Source: Sphingomonas donggukensis
GTDB lineage: Bacteria; Pseudomonadota; Alphaproteobacteria; Sphingomonadales; Sphingomonadaceae
DNA: 64,000 nucleotides
Assembly: GCF_023674425.1 (NCBI RefSeq)
Contig: NZ_CP098401.1
Location: forward strand, 2,108,001-2,172,000
Reading direction: 5' to 3'
The position numbers and the translations under genes were made by a program. Positions 1 to 9,025 of the stretch are shown here, piece after piece (the first letter of the stretch is position 1; the number at the start of each line of letters is the position of its first letter). The notes under the pieces are model-generated. The model saw only the letters and a list, made by a program, of their open reading frames with translations. It did no database searches and was not told the origin of the DNA.

Positions 1-13
1 GCGCGCGGTAGCC

Positions 14-41
14 GTTTCTCGACTACGCTCGAAACGAACGG
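14..41. repeat. Single 28-nt arm of the palindromic repeat family
   Basis: This is one arm of the 28-nt repeat that elsewhere forms 77-78 bp inverted pairs; it ends in CTCGAAACGAACGG. No partner arm lies within the 13 bases to the left edge, so it is a solitary half or its partner is outside the window. It ends 7 bp from the stop of the phosphatase gene, which is where such repeats usually sit. Confidence 0.8.
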
Positions 42-48
42 AGGTGGA

Positions 49-1668
49 TCACACCGCGATCCGCCGCGTGCCGCGCGCCACGGTAGCGATCTTCGCCCCC
101 GTCGGCGTGAGCGACCGCGTCGCGACCGAATCCCAGAACAGCCATTCATTGGTCGCGCGCTCGGGCGTCAGCGTCGTCACCATATAGCCGCGGCGCGAGG
201 TATCGCACCACGCCAGCTCACGGTTGCCGGCGACCAGGCTGCGCGCGATCCGCGCCGGATCGACGCCGCGCGTCGCCCCTTCGATCCCGCCCGACGTCAC
301 CGATTGCACCCCGAATTCGACCGCGGCGGCGCGCCCGCCCGTCGCCAGCTGGAAGCTCCACGCATTGTGGCTGTCGCCCGACAGCACGATCGTGTCCGCC
401 GCCAACCCCTGCGCCGCCGCGAGGAAGCGCGCGCGTGCGGCGGGAAAGCCGCCCCAGCTGTCCATGTCCTGCGGCAGGTTCGCGCGGCCCAGCGTCACCC
501 GGTCGGATATGCCGGTGCGCGCCCACTCCGGCGCGGTCGGCGGCAGCCAGTTCAGCGCATCCTCCGGTGTCTGGAGATAGCCCATGTTGGTGCCGAAGCC
601 GACGATCTGCCACCCCCGCCCGGCCCGCGCCGATGCTGCCATCGCCGCGGCCAGCCATGCCTCCTGCGTCGAGCCCATCATCGTGCGCGCGGGATCGCGC
701 CAGGCGCCCTCGCGGAACCGGCGGAGTGCGGCGGGATCGCTGCGCATCGCGGCGGTCACCACCAGCTCCGCCGACCGCGCGGCGAGCCGCGTATCGGTGC
801 GGTAGATCGTCGCGAGCCCGCCGACGTCATAGGACGCGTAGGGAAGGTCGCTGACCGGCATCCATTCGCGCCACGCTTGGATCGCCGCCGCCTTGCGCAG
901 CGACCATGCGCCCTCGGTCGCGCTCTGGTGGTTCTGCGCGCCGCCCTCCCACGAATTATTGGCCGATTCGTGATCGTCCATCGCGACCAGCATCGGCATC
1001 GCCGCGTGCAGCGCCTGCAGATCGGGGTCGGCGCGGTAGCTGGCGTAGCGCAGGCGATAGTCGGCAAGGCTCAGCGCCTCGTGATCGGGCGCCATGTCGC
1101 GCCCGTCGACCATCTCTGCCTTCACCGGGTAGGTGCCCGGCCCATATTCGTAGAAATAGTCGCCGAGATGATAGGCGAGGTCGCAGTCGCCCGCCGCGGC
1201 ATGGCCGTAAGCGCCGAACCAGCCGAATCCGATGTTCGAGCAACTGAACACCGCGATCTTCAGCCGGCGCGCGGTCGTCGGCAGCGTCTTCGTCCGCCCG
1301 ACCGGCGACAGCGTGCCGTCAGGCGCGATGAAGCGATAGTGATAGCGCGTGCCCGGTTTCAGGCCGGTGACGGTCAGCTTGATCGTGTGGTCGCGCCACG
1401 GCCCCGTCGTCATCTCCGCCCCGCCCGCGATCCGCGCGAAATCGGGGGCTTCGGACAGCTCGACCCGGATGGTCGCGACGTCGCCGCTCACCGGTACATA
1501 GCGCGTCCAGAGCAACATCGAGGTCGCCCCCGGCTCGCCGCTCGCGACATTGTGGGTGAAGCCGGTGCGCGTCAGCCCCTGCGCCAGCGCGATGCCGGGG
1601 AAGGAGAGCGCGGCGAGGCCCAGCGTGCCGGTGACGATCAACTGGCGGCGGTCGAGGGTCAGGGTCAT
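49..1668 (-). CDS. phoD: PhoD-like alkaline phosphatase/phosphodiesterase, Tat-type signal
   Basis: A 539-residue exported phosphoesterase of the PhoD family, expected to release phosphate from phosphate esters in the periplasm. Residues 1-30 are a signal peptide with twin arginines at 7-8 followed by a hydrophobic stretch and an ALAQ cleavage region, consistent with Tat export. An Ig-like N-terminal domain spans about 35-130. The metallophosphatase domain starts near FSCSN (141-145) and has HLGDYFYEYG (168-177), MDDHESANN and SGDSHNAW, all expected metal-binding motifs. The frame is open further upstream, but the ATG at 1668 is preceded by AGGAGC at good spacing and begins the signal peptide. 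No Pho box was recognised. It is divergent from the glycosyltransferase at 1741. Confidence 0.93.
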   Translation of the reverse strand: MTLTLDRRQLIVTGTLGLAALSFPGIALAQGLTRTGFTHNVASGEPGATSMLLWTRYVPVSGDVATIRVELSEAPDFARIAGGAEMTTGPWRDHTIKLTVTGLKPGTRYHYRFIAPDGTLSPVGRTKTLPTTARRLKIAVFSCSNIGFGWFGAYGHAAAGDCDLAYHLGDYFYEYGPGTYPVKAEMVDGRDMAPDHEALSLADYRLRYASYRADPDLQALHAAMPMLVAMDDHESANNSWEGGAQNHQSATEGAWSLRKAAAIQAWREWMPVSDLPYASYDVGGLATIYRTDTRLAARSAELVVTAAMRSDPAALRRFREGAWRDPARTMMGSTQEAWLAAAMAASARAGRGWQIVGFGTNMGYLQTPEDALNWLPPTAPEWARTGISDRVTLGRANLPQDMDSWGGFPAARARFLAAAQGLAADTIVLSGDSHNAWSFQLATGGRAAAVEFGVQSVTSGGIEGATRGVDPARIARSLVAGNRELAWCDTSRRGYMVTTLTPERATNEWLFWDSVATRSLTPTGAKIATVARGTRRIAV

Positions 1669-1740
1669 GGGGCAGCTCCTTGCCCCCGCAGCATGGCGGC
1701 TTCGTGACAGCGGGCAAGCCCTGCGATAGCGAGGGTCGCG

Positions 1741-3189
1741 ATGCGCCTGCCCCGCCCCCCCGTCGCGCTCGCGCTGCTGATCGTCATACTGGTCGCGCTC
1801 GCGTGGCTGCGCGGGCTCGATCACGACGAAAGTCAGTATGTCGCCGCCGCGCGGCTGACCGCGGGCGGGCTGCTGCCCTACCGCGACTATGCCTATCTCC
1901 AGACCCCGCTCCAGCCCTTAGCATTCGCGCCGCTGGCGTGGGTGTCCGGCGACTGGGCATGGCCGGCGCTACGGGTCGCCAACGCGCTGCTGGCGGCACT
2001 GGCGGTCGCGGCGACGTGGCGGGCGATCCGGGTCGCCGGAGTAGAAGCGCGCACCGCGACGCTCTGCGCGGCGCTGTTCGCGACGTGCGACATCCTGCTG
2101 TTTTCCGGCGGCACCGCGCGCAACGACGCGCTGCCCGCCGCGCTGCTCGCCTGCGCGATGGTGCCGATGCTGCGGGCCGATCGTGGCGCGGGGTCGCGGG
2201 GCCAGGCGATGCTCGCCGGGCTGCTGCTGGCGGCGGCGGCGGCGGCGAAGATTTCCTACGCGCTGCCCGCCGCGGCCTACGGCATCTACGCGCTCACCGC
2301 GCCGCGCCATCGCCCGGCTTGGGTGCTGGTCGGCGCATTGCCGCCGATCGCTTTGGTGGCATGGCTGGCGGCACTGTCGCCCGCGGGGTTCGTTTTCGGC
2401 ACGCTGGCCTTCCCCGCGCAGGCGCCCGCCGAATTCTACGCCGCGACCGGGCGCGCGTGGAAGCTGTCGCTGGCGGCGAAGGCGGTCGACGTCGCGAAAT
2501 TCCTGGCGCTCGGGCCCGCACTGCTCGCGCTGGCGATGGTCGCGCTGCGCCGACAGCGGCGCCCGACGCTGCTCGGGTGGCTGGCGATGGCGGGGCTGAT
2601 TTCCGCGCTGCTGCCCGCACCGACGTGGCGGCAGTATCTGCTCCCCGCGCTGCCGCCGCTGTTCGTGCTGCTGGCGCTGCGCTGGCAGGCGCTGGCGCCG
2701 GGCCGGGCGTGGCAGGCGGCGCTGGCCGGTTTCGCCGCGATCGGGCTGATCCCCTCGATCGTCGCGGCGGCGAGCGGGAGCGGCATGGCGCGCGCGCATG
2801 AGGAAACCGCGCGGCTGGCGGGGAGCGGTCGGAGCGGCGTGGTCGCGACGTTATCGCCGCAATTCCTGCCAGCGGCGATGACGCCCGATGCGCGCTTCGC
2901 GACCGGCCCTTTCTATTTCCGCAGCACCGGCCTCGTCACCGATGAGGCACCCCTGCACCTCGTCTCGCGCCCGCGCCTTGCCGAAGCCTTCGCCGCGCAA
3001 CCGCCAGCGGCTATCCTGGTCGGGGGTGAAGGGCGCTGGACCAGCGGCGACGGCGCCCTCGACGCAGCACTGGAGGAGTGGGCCGTGTCGCGCGGCTGGC
3101 GGCGCATCGGCGATGGCCGTTTTCGCCTTTACGCCCCGCCTCAGGCGACCGCTGCCACGCCCGCCTTGCCGTCGATCAGCCCGCGGTAA
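1741..3189 (+). CDS. GT39-like integral membrane glycosyltransferase
   Basis: A 482-residue polytopic membrane protein of the GT-C fold (PMT/ArnT-like, GT39-related). Such enzymes move a sugar from a polyprenyl-phosphate donor to a protein or lipid on the periplasmic face. An N-terminal membrane helix is followed by DHDE at 27-30 in a first periplasmic loop, the usual place of the catalytic acidic residues. About ten further hydrophobic segments follow, then a soluble C-terminal region. The ATG follows AGGGTCGCG weakly. The last 49 bp overlap the 3' end of the opposite-strand GT4 gene. Donor and acceptor cannot be told from sequence. The neighbouring glycosyltransferases suggest an envelope glycan or glycolipid role (inference). 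Confidence 0.82.
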   Translation: MRLPRPPVALALLIVILVALAWLRGLDHDESQYVAAARLTAGGLLPYRDYAYLQTPLQPLAFAPLAWVSGDWAWPALRVANALLAALAVAATWRAIRVAGVEARTATLCAALFATCDILLFSGGTARNDALPAALLACAMVPMLRADRGAGSRGQAMLAGLLLAAAAAAKISYALPAAAYGIYALTAPRHRPAWVLVGALPPIALVAWLAALSPAGFVFGTLAFPAQAPAEFYAATGRAWKLSLAAKAVDVAKFLALGPALLALAMVALRRQRRPTLLGWLAMAGLISALLPAPTWRQYLLPALPPLFVLLALRWQALAPGRAWQAALAGFAAIGLIPSIVAAASGSGMARAHEETARLAGSGRSGVVATLSPQFLPAAMTPDARFATGPFYFRSTGLVTDEAPLHLVSRPRLAEAFAAQPPAAILVGGEGRWTSGDGALDAALEEWAVSRGWRRIGDGRFRLYAPPQATAATPALPSISPR

Positions 3190-4325
3190 TAGTCGACCAG
3201 CGCGATCGCATGGTCGCGGTCGCTCAGCACCTTGCCGGCGGCGGTCAGCACGCCGGCGCGCAGGATCGCGGGCTCGCGCGCGAACATCCGCTGGATCGCC
3301 GCCGCCGCCGACGCGGCATCGCGCGCGGCATAGGTTTCGGCGAACTGCGGCTCGGCGATCTCGAACGCGCCGCCCTGGTCGGGCACGATCAACGGCAGGC
3401 CCGACGCCACCGCCTCCAGCGCGACCAGCCCGAACGGCTCGGCGTCGGACCCGTGGATCAGCGCGTCGGCGCTCGCCATGATGCGGGCGAAGCGCGCGCG
3501 GTCGTACACCGGGCGAAACAGGCGGATGTGGGGACTGTCGGCAACGCGCTTCGCGAGCTTCTGGTGGTCGACGCCGTAGCCGAGCAGCATCAGGCCGACC
3601 GGCATGCGCTCGCCCGCGCGCTCGACCGCGTCGATGATCGTGGGCCAGCGTTTCTCGGGGTGGTGCCGCCCGACGCCGAGCAGCAACTTGCCCTCGGGCG
3701 GCAGGTCGCATTGCGCCAGCAGCGCGGTGCGCAACGCCTCGTCACGCAGATCGGGGGAGAAATCGCCGCGGTCGATCCCCAGCGGCATCGCTGCATCGAC
3801 GGTCAGCCCGCGCCGCGCGTGCCGCCGGGCGAGGTCGGCGCCGTTGGTCACGAACGCGTCGAACTTCGCCAGGAAGCGCCCCATGTAGCGCGTGTACCAG
3901 CCGCACCACCGCTCGACCGTGGCGGTGTCGGCGACATCCTCCAGCCAGCGACCGGCGTATGCGCTGACATTGTCGTTGTGCGCGAAGAAGATCTTCAGCG
4001 CCCGCCCCTGCCAGTCGCCGACGATCCATGCCGGGCGCCACGGCGACGACACCTCGACCACGTCGGGATCGATCGTGTCGAGCAGCCGCGTGATCGGCGC
4101 GCCGTCCCAATAGAGTCCGTAGCTGCGGTCGAACGGCAGCCGCGGCGCCTTCACCCAATAGATACGCCCGCCGCCGGGGCGGTCCTCGACTGCATCTTCG
4201 AACCCCGGCGCGATCACAATCAATTCGTGGCCGAGGTCGGCGAGGATGCCCATCTTGCGGTCGAGATAGGTGCGCACGCCCCCGCCGGTCGGCGAGTAAT
4301 ATTCGTTGACGTCGACGATGCGCAT
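3141..4325 (-). CDS. GT4-family glycosyltransferase
   Basis: A 394-residue cytosolic or membrane-associated GT-B glycosyltransferase, family GT4. The N-terminus carries the glycine-rich acceptor-side loop YSPTGGGVRTYL. The C-terminal half has the donor-binding pattern LGVGRHHPEKRW and a late EPFGLVALEAVASG, the E-x7-E signature of GT4 retaining enzymes. It lies directly downstream of the DUF2141 gene (18 bp gap) and of the membrane gene at 4874, so the three probably form one transcript. Its 3' end overlaps the convergent GT-C gene by 49 bp. The sugar transferred is unknown. Confidence 0.88.
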   Translation of the reverse strand: MRIVDVNEYYSPTGGGVRTYLDRKMGILADLGHELIVIAPGFEDAVEDRPGGGRIYWVKAPRLPFDRSYGLYWDGAPITRLLDTIDPDVVEVSSPWRPAWIVGDWQGRALKIFFAHNDNVSAYAGRWLEDVADTATVERWCGWYTRYMGRFLAKFDAFVTNGADLARRHARRGLTVDAAMPLGIDRGDFSPDLRDEALRTALLAQCDLPPEGKLLLGVGRHHPEKRWPTIIDAVERAGERMPVGLMLLGYGVDHQKLAKRVADSPHIRLFRPVYDRARFARIMASADALIHGSDAEPFGLVALEAVASGLPLIVPDQGGAFEIAEPQFAETYAARDAASAAAAIQRMFAREPAILRAGVLTAAGKVLSDRDHAIALVDYYRGLIDGKAGVAAVA

Positions 4326-4343
4326 GGGGGCGTCTTGCCCGCC

Positions 4344-4877
4344 TCAGCCGGTATAGGGCGCGAAGCCCGACAGGCCGCGCAGATACTGCGTGCGGATGGT
4401 GACGCTCGTCACCCCGCGCCCGACGGTCAGCTCGGCCTGCTCCAGCTTCGGGCGGCTGCGCCCAAGCTTCGCGGTCGAGACGAAGCCCGCGCCGTCGCGC
4501 CAGAAATTGAACTTGTTCTTGCCGTCGCGGTCGTGGGTGAACAGCAGCGCGTAGCGCCCCGGCGCCGGCGCCTTGATGCACAACGCGACGTCGCCCGATG
4601 CGGGGGTCTGCGCCCAGATCCGGCGAAAGAACTTGCCCTCCTTCACCAGGTCGCGGTCGTCCTTCAGGAAATCTTCCTCGTTCGCGGGATAGAGCTCCAG
4701 TTTCAGCCGCCCGGTGCGATCCTTCAGCCCGGTGACGTTCACGCGGATCGCGGAGCCGGTGCCCGAGGTGCAGGCGGCGGCGTCGTCCCCGATTGGCGCG
4801 CCTTGGGCAGCGACCGGCGCCGTGGCGGTCGCCAACGCCAGCATCGTCGCCATCAGGGTCGCGGTATCGCGGATCAT
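4344..4877 (-). CDS. DUF2141 domain secreted protein
   Basis: A 177-residue exported protein. Residues 1-25 form a signal peptide ending in APVAAQG. The rest is a DUF2141 domain, seen in a beta-rich pattern with VNVTGLKDRTGRLKLELYP and the closing GRYALLFTHDRDGKNKFN. No biochemical function is established for this family. The start ATG overlaps the stop of the upstream membrane gene in an ATGA junction, which suggests translational coupling. A DUF2141 protein between a GT4 enzyme and an LPG-synthase-like membrane protein suggests a periplasmic role in the same envelope pathway (inference). Confidence 0.82.
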   Translation of the reverse strand: MIRDTATLMATMLALATATAPVAAQGAPIGDDAAACTSGTGSAIRVNVTGLKDRTGRLKLELYPANEEDFLKDDRDLVKEGKFFRRIWAQTPASGDVALCIKAPAPGRYALLFTHDRDGKNKFNFWRDGAGFVSTAKLGRSRPKLEQAELTVGRGVTSVTIRTQYLRGLSGFAPYTG

Positions 4878-5938
4878 GCCGTCTTCCTCTTTACCAGTTC
4901 ATACAGTCCCACACCGGCGATGAACACGACATGTGCCAGGAGCGTCAGCGCCGCGGTGAACGCGACCAGATCGGACAGCGCATCTCCCTGCCCGATCAAC
5001 AGGATCGCGAAATTGGCGAAAAGAAGGTCTTTGTTCGGCACCAGCGGCAGGCGCGACACCAGCAGCCGCCCCGCCGACAGGAACAGCCACATGCCGATCG
5101 AGACGTCGGGCATCGCGAAATGCCACGCGAGCGCGATCATCGTGGATCCGAAGATCAGGCGCGCGCAGTGCACCCAGAACACCCACCACAAGGTCGGCTT
5201 GGGCAAAGAGAACACGCGGCGCGAAAAGATCAGGAACGGCACCGACGTCGCGATCGTCACCGCCGCCGACCCCGCCACCATCTTGAACTGGCCGTCGGTC
5301 AGCAGATCCTTCGCGAAGGGAAACGCGACCAGCAGCATGATGAGCGTGATCGCGTTTCCGGCGATCGCCGACAGGATCGAATTGTCCTTCACCGCCCCGA
5401 ACGGCGCGGTCACCATCTTCATCCGCGCGCGCGCCCAGGCGTAGAAATAGGCCTCGCCCGAATAGCCGAACACGACTTCGTTCGCGACGCGCTTCTTCAT
5501 CAGCGCGATCAACCCTTCGCCGGGGATGCGCCACAAGCGGCGGAAGATGATCCAGTCGAACGTCGGCGGCGACATGTAGAGGAGTGCGAAGGCCACGTAG
5601 AAGGCCGGGCTTTCGGGCACCGTCCGCGACAGCGCTTCCAGTCCCTCGCCGAACAGCTCGCGCGCCAGGAACGCGACCATCAGCAGCGTCAGGCCGCCAG
5701 CCAGCACCTGCGGCCAGCGGCGCTTGATCCGCTCGACCGGCTCCAGCGCGTCGATCTCGCCATCGGGCAGCACGCTCGGGACGAGCGTCGGCCCCGGATC
5801 GATGCCGTGGACGGTCGCCGCTGCAACTTCGGGTGGTTTCAAGTGGACCGCTTCCGTCAAACGCCGCCGGGACAATAGGATCGCGCGGCTCCCGCGACAA
5901 CGCACGGAACCGACGATTCGCACCGGCATCACCGCCAT
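4874..5938 (-). CDS. Lysylphosphatidylglycerol synthase TM-domain (UPF0104) membrane protein
   Basis: A polytopic inner-membrane protein with the LPG_synthase_TM fold, as in YbhN and the flippase half of MprF. After a roughly 70-residue cytosolic N-terminus come several membrane helices and the family pattern LRLPLVPNKDLLFANF-like near the C-terminus (visible as RLPLVPNKDLLF). There is no MprF-type aminoacyl transferase domain, so lipid handling is a family-based guess. The ATG at 5938 is the most upstream ATG before the divergent gene. A second ATG lies at 5929, and the hydrophobic core starts later, so the start is uncertain. The stop overlaps the DUF2141 start (ATGA). Confidence 0.78.
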   Translation of the reverse strand: MAVMPVRIVGSVRCRGSRAILLSRRRLTEAVHLKPPEVAAATVHGIDPGPTLVPSVLPDGEIDALEPVERIKRRWPQVLAGGLTLLMVAFLARELFGEGLEALSRTVPESPAFYVAFALLYMSPPTFDWIIFRRLWRIPGEGLIALMKKRVANEVVFGYSGEAYFYAWARARMKMVTAPFGAVKDNSILSAIAGNAITLIMLLVAFPFAKDLLTDGQFKMVAGSAAVTIATSVPFLIFSRRVFSLPKPTLWWVFWVHCARLIFGSTMIALAWHFAMPDVSIGMWLFLSAGRLLVSRLPLVPNKDLLFANFAILLIGQGDALSDLVAFTAALTLLAHVVFIAGVGLYELVKRKTA

Positions 5939-5982
5939 CGCAATCGAATGCGGTTTAATCGGCGCGCGATTTGGGCTGTAGC

Positions 5983-7083
5983 ATGGCGAATCGCAAGCCC
6001 ATGACCGACCAGCCACCGCCCGCCCGCCACATCCTGACCTTCGCGCAGACGCTGGACGGCGGAGGCGTGGAGCGGGCGATGCTGCGCCTGGCGGGCCTGT
6101 GGATCGCGCGCGGACGGCGGGTAACGATTGTCGTCGGGCAGGGCGGCGGGGCGCTGGCGGGGGAGATGCCGGCGGGCGCCGAGGTGATCGAACTCGGCAC
6201 GGCGCGCTATGCCGCACTCGCCCGCGCGGTGCCGCGATTGGTGCGCGAGCGGCGGCCCGACGCGATCTTCTGCCCCGGCAACCACTATACCGGCGTGGCG
6301 GCGTGGACGCGGTTGCGGTTGGGGCGCGCCTGCCCCCCGATCGTCGGCAAGGTGTCGAACGCGCTCGTCCGCCGCGATCATCGCTGGCAGGCGCTGCCGT
6401 ACCGCGTGTGGCTGCACCGGCATCCCCGCTTCCTCGACGCGGTAGTGGCAATGTCGCCGAACATGGCGGCGGAGGCGGTCGAGGAAATGCGGATCGCGCG
6501 CGACCGCGTCCACGTCATCCCCAATCCGCCGGCTCGCAGCGACCCCGCCGCGCCGCCGCTCGCGCTGCCGCCGCGCTATCTGATCGGGGTCGGGCGGCTC
6601 GCCCCCCAAAAACGCTGGGACCGGGCGCTAACGGCGCTGGCGGGAATCGCCGACCGCACGGTTCCGCTGGTGATCCTGGGCGAGGGATCGCTCCGCGCGG
6701 AGATCATGGCGCACGCGGCGGCGCTCGGCCTCGCCGACCGCGTGCTGCTGCCCGGCCACGCCGCCGATCCGCTGCCCGCGATCGCCGGGGCCGAGCTGCT
6801 GGTGCTGACCTCCGATTTCGAGGGCGTGCCCGGCGTGCTGCGTGAGGCGCTGTCGCTCGGCACGCCAGTCGTCACCACCGATTCGAGCGTCGCGGTGCGC
6901 GAGATCGTCGCCGATCCGGCGCGCGGCAGCGTGGTGGCGGTGGGCGACGCCTCCGCGCTGGTCGCGGAAATCGATGCGTGGCTCTCCGGGCGCGCCCGCC
7001 CGCAGCCGCTAGTCGACAGCGGCGACCCGGCGGCGGATTACCTCAGGCTGTTCGATTCGCTGGTGTCGTCGCCGGCGTCTTGA
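5983..7083 (+). CDS. GT4-family glycosyltransferase
   Basis: A GT-B fold enzyme of about 366 residues. The N-terminus has FAQTLDGGGVERAMLRL, the glycine-rich acceptor loop typical of GT4 glycosyltransferases. The second domain has LIGVGRLAPQKRWD and TSDFEGVPGVLREALSLGTPVV, the donor phosphate-binding and E-x7-E regions. Candidate starts are ATG 5983 and ATG 6001; neither has a strong Shine-Dalgarno. It is divergent from the membrane gene at 5938 with only 44 bp between, so their promoters must overlap. Its last 46 bp overlap the convergent AI-2E family gene. Confidence 0.86.
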   Translation: MANRKPMTDQPPPARHILTFAQTLDGGGVERAMLRLAGLWIARGRRVTIVVGQGGGALAGEMPAGAEVIELGTARYAALARAVPRLVRERRPDAIFCPGNHYTGVAAWTRLRLGRACPPIVGKVSNALVRRDHRWQALPYRVWLHRHPRFLDAVVAMSPNMAAEAVEEMRIARDRVHVIPNPPARSDPAAPPLALPPRYLIGVGRLAPQKRWDRALTALAGIADRTVPLVILGEGSLRAEIMAHAAALGLADRVLLPGHAADPLPAIAGAELLVLTSDFEGVPGVLREALSLGTPVVTTDSSVAVREIVADPARGSVVAVGDASALVAEIDAWLSGRARPQPLVDSGDPAADYLRLFDSLVSSPAS

Positions 7084-8162
7084 GCCGTCCGCTCCGACCG
7101 GCGCTCAAGCGCCGCCTTGACCATCGCGGTAATCGGATCGGCGAGCGCCAGCCCGATGATGCCGAGCAGCGCGCTCGCCAGAATCTGCGTGCCGAGCGTC
7201 AGCGCCGGCGGCATGTCGACCGTCTTCTTCGCCACCAGCGGAAGCAGGACATAGCCATCGAACGTCTGCACGACGACATAGGTGCCGATCGCCCACAGCC
7301 CGGTCTCCGCCCCCGCCGAATAGCCGACCGCGACCATCAGCGCGCCCGAGATGAAGGCGCCGATGTTCGGAATGAAGGCGAGCAGCCCGGTCAGGATGCC
7401 GAGGATCATCGCCATCGGCACCCCGCCGATCATCAGCGCGATCCACGTCAGCACGCCTTCCGCGACCATGCCGAGCAGGCGCCCGGCGAGCAGCCGGCGC
7501 AGCGTGAAGCCCATCCGCCGGACGGTCACCGCGAATTCGTCGCGGTGGGCGACCGGGATCATCCATTGCAGCCCGCGCTCGTACACCCGCGGCTCCATCG
7601 CCACGAACAGGCCGATCACCATGATCATGAACATCGTCGCCAGCGCGCCGATCGCGGTGCCGACCCACGACGTCAGCCGCCCGACCGAGCTCATCGCCTG
7701 GCGTGCGATACCGCTGATGTCCGACGCGCCGGGCATCAGCCCCTGCTGCGTCAGGAACGTCGTCAGCTTGACCGCCTGCGCCTCCAGCGTCGATCGCAGC
7801 TCGGTCACCTGCTGCGTCACCTGCACCCCGGTCAGGTAGAAGGTGCCGACCAGGAACACGACCGTCAGGATACACACGATCAGCAGCCGCCACCCGCGCC
7901 CGATCGGCAGCACCCGCCCGAGCAGCCGCACGCCCCCGTCGAGCATCGAGGCGAAGACGAGCCCCGCCAGGATGATGAGCAACGGCTGGATCAGCAGCAC
8001 GACCAGCGCGATCGCCGACGCCATGCCCAGCCACACCGCGGCGCGCTTGATCTCCTCGCGCACCTGCGGATCGCGGATCTCGTTGGGGCTGGCGTCCTCG
8101 ATCACCGGCACGCGGCGCTTGCCGTCGCCGATCGTCGGATCGTTCGCGGTCGCGTCGGTCAC
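7038..8162 (-). CDS. AI-2E family transporter (PerM/TqsA type)
   Basis: A 374-residue inner-membrane protein of the AI-2 exporter-like/PerM family with about eight membrane helices. The family core is seen in GRLLGMVAEGVLTWIALMIGG, FIPNIGAFISG and the late PLVAKKTVDMPPALTL. Substrates in this family vary and cannot be predicted. The GTG at 8162 overlaps the lepB stop in a GTGA junction, a better start than the upstream ATGs, which would run deep into lepB. The N-terminal 40 residues are hydrophilic. The 3' end overlaps the convergent GT4 gene by 46 bp. Confidence 0.88.
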   Translation of the reverse strand: MTDATANDPTIGDGKRRVPVIEDASPNEIRDPQVREEIKRAAVWLGMASAIALVVLLIQPLLIILAGLVFASMLDGGVRLLGRVLPIGRGWRLLIVCILTVVFLVGTFYLTGVQVTQQVTELRSTLEAQAVKLTTFLTQQGLMPGASDISGIARQAMSSVGRLTSWVGTAIGALATMFMIMVIGLFVAMEPRVYERGLQWMIPVAHRDEFAVTVRRMGFTLRRLLAGRLLGMVAEGVLTWIALMIGGVPMAMILGILTGLLAFIPNIGAFISGALMVAVGYSAGAETGLWAIGTYVVVQTFDGYVLLPLVAKKTVDMPPALTLGTQILASALLGIIGLALADPITAMVKAALERRSERTAQDAGDDTSESNSLR

Positions 8163-9025
8163 TCGGCGGCTTTCTGCGGATGGAGCGAGACGCCGGCGCG
8201 GCCCGAACGGAAGGATTGCGGCCAGGTCAGTGGATTGAGCGTCGCCGATCCGTCGAGCGAGAAGGTGATGAATTCGGCCCGACCGCCGATATTCTCCCAC
8301 GGCACCGCGCCGCCCAGGCCCAACTCGCTCAAGGGGAAGCGGCTGTCGGCGGAATTGTCGCGGTTGTCGCCCATCAGGAAGACGTGGTTTGCGGGCACCG
8401 TGTACGGCCCGAAATTGTCGCCGAACGAATAGCCCTGGTCGATCGTGTCGTAGGAGCGCCCGCCGGGCAGCGTCTCGCGGAAGATCGGATAGCGGCAGTA
8501 ATCGCGCCCGTCGTTCCCCGGCACCTGCACGTCGTTGTCGCCGGCGCAGCGGTTATTCGGGTCGATCGCGATCAGCCGGTCGCCCATCGCGCGGCGCGGC
8601 ACCGCGCGCCCGTTCAGATACACGATGCCGCCCTGCACTTGGATGCGGTCGCCCGGCAGGCCGATGACGCGCTTGATATAGTCGGTGGTGGTACCCGGCG
8701 GGGTGACGATCACGACGTCGCCGCGCGCGGGGAGCGATCCGAACAGCCGCCCGTTCAGGAACGGCAGCAGGTGGAACGTCGGGGTGACGAACGAATAGCC
8801 GTAGGGGAACTTCGTCACCACCAGCCGGTCGCCGACCAGCAGCCCCGGCATCATCGATTCGCTCGGGATATAGAAAGGCTTGGCGACGAAGCTGTGGAAG
8901 CCGAGCACCGCCAGCACCAGCCACACGATCCCCTTCACCTCGGCCCACCAGTTGGTGCGGCGGGCAGGCGGCGTATCGCTGCTGGGGGGAGTGTCGGAGG
9001 GATCGAGCGCCAGATCGTCGGCCAT
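8159..9025 (-). CDS. lepB: Signal peptidase I
   Basis: A 288-residue inner-membrane serine protease that removes signal peptides from Sec-exported proteins. A 30-residue cytosolic Pro/Ser-rich tail precedes one membrane helix (about 31-48). The catalytic serine is Ser57 in the SMMP motif, the general-base lysine lies in YIKRVIGLPGD, and the C-terminal box GDNRDNSADSRF is intact. The ATG directly abuts the acpS stop, and the lepB stop overlaps the AI-2E gene. The pyrE-pdxJ-acpS-lepB order is common in alphaproteobacteria, where rnc often follows. Here an AI-2E transporter takes that position. Confidence 0.97.
   Translation of the reverse strand: MADDLALDPSDTPPSSDTPPARRTNWWAEVKGIVWLVLAVLGFHSFVAKPFYIPSESMMPGLLVGDRLVVTKFPYGYSFVTPTFHLLPFLNGRLFGSLPARGDVVIVTPPGTTTDYIKRVIGLPGDRIQVQGGIVYLNGRAVPRRAMGDRLIAIDPNNRCAGDNDVQVPGNDGRDYCRYPIFRETLPGGRSYDTIDQGYSFGDNFGPYTVPANHVFLMGDNRDNSADSRFPLSELGLGGAVPWENIGGRAEFITFSLDGSATLNPLTWPQSFRSGRAGVSLHPQKAAE

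Noticed and set aside
3078-5444. A 788-residue plus-strand frame across the GT4, DUF2141 and membrane genes
   Set aside because: It is antisense to three recognisable genes with a coherent operon structure and has no recognisable domain.
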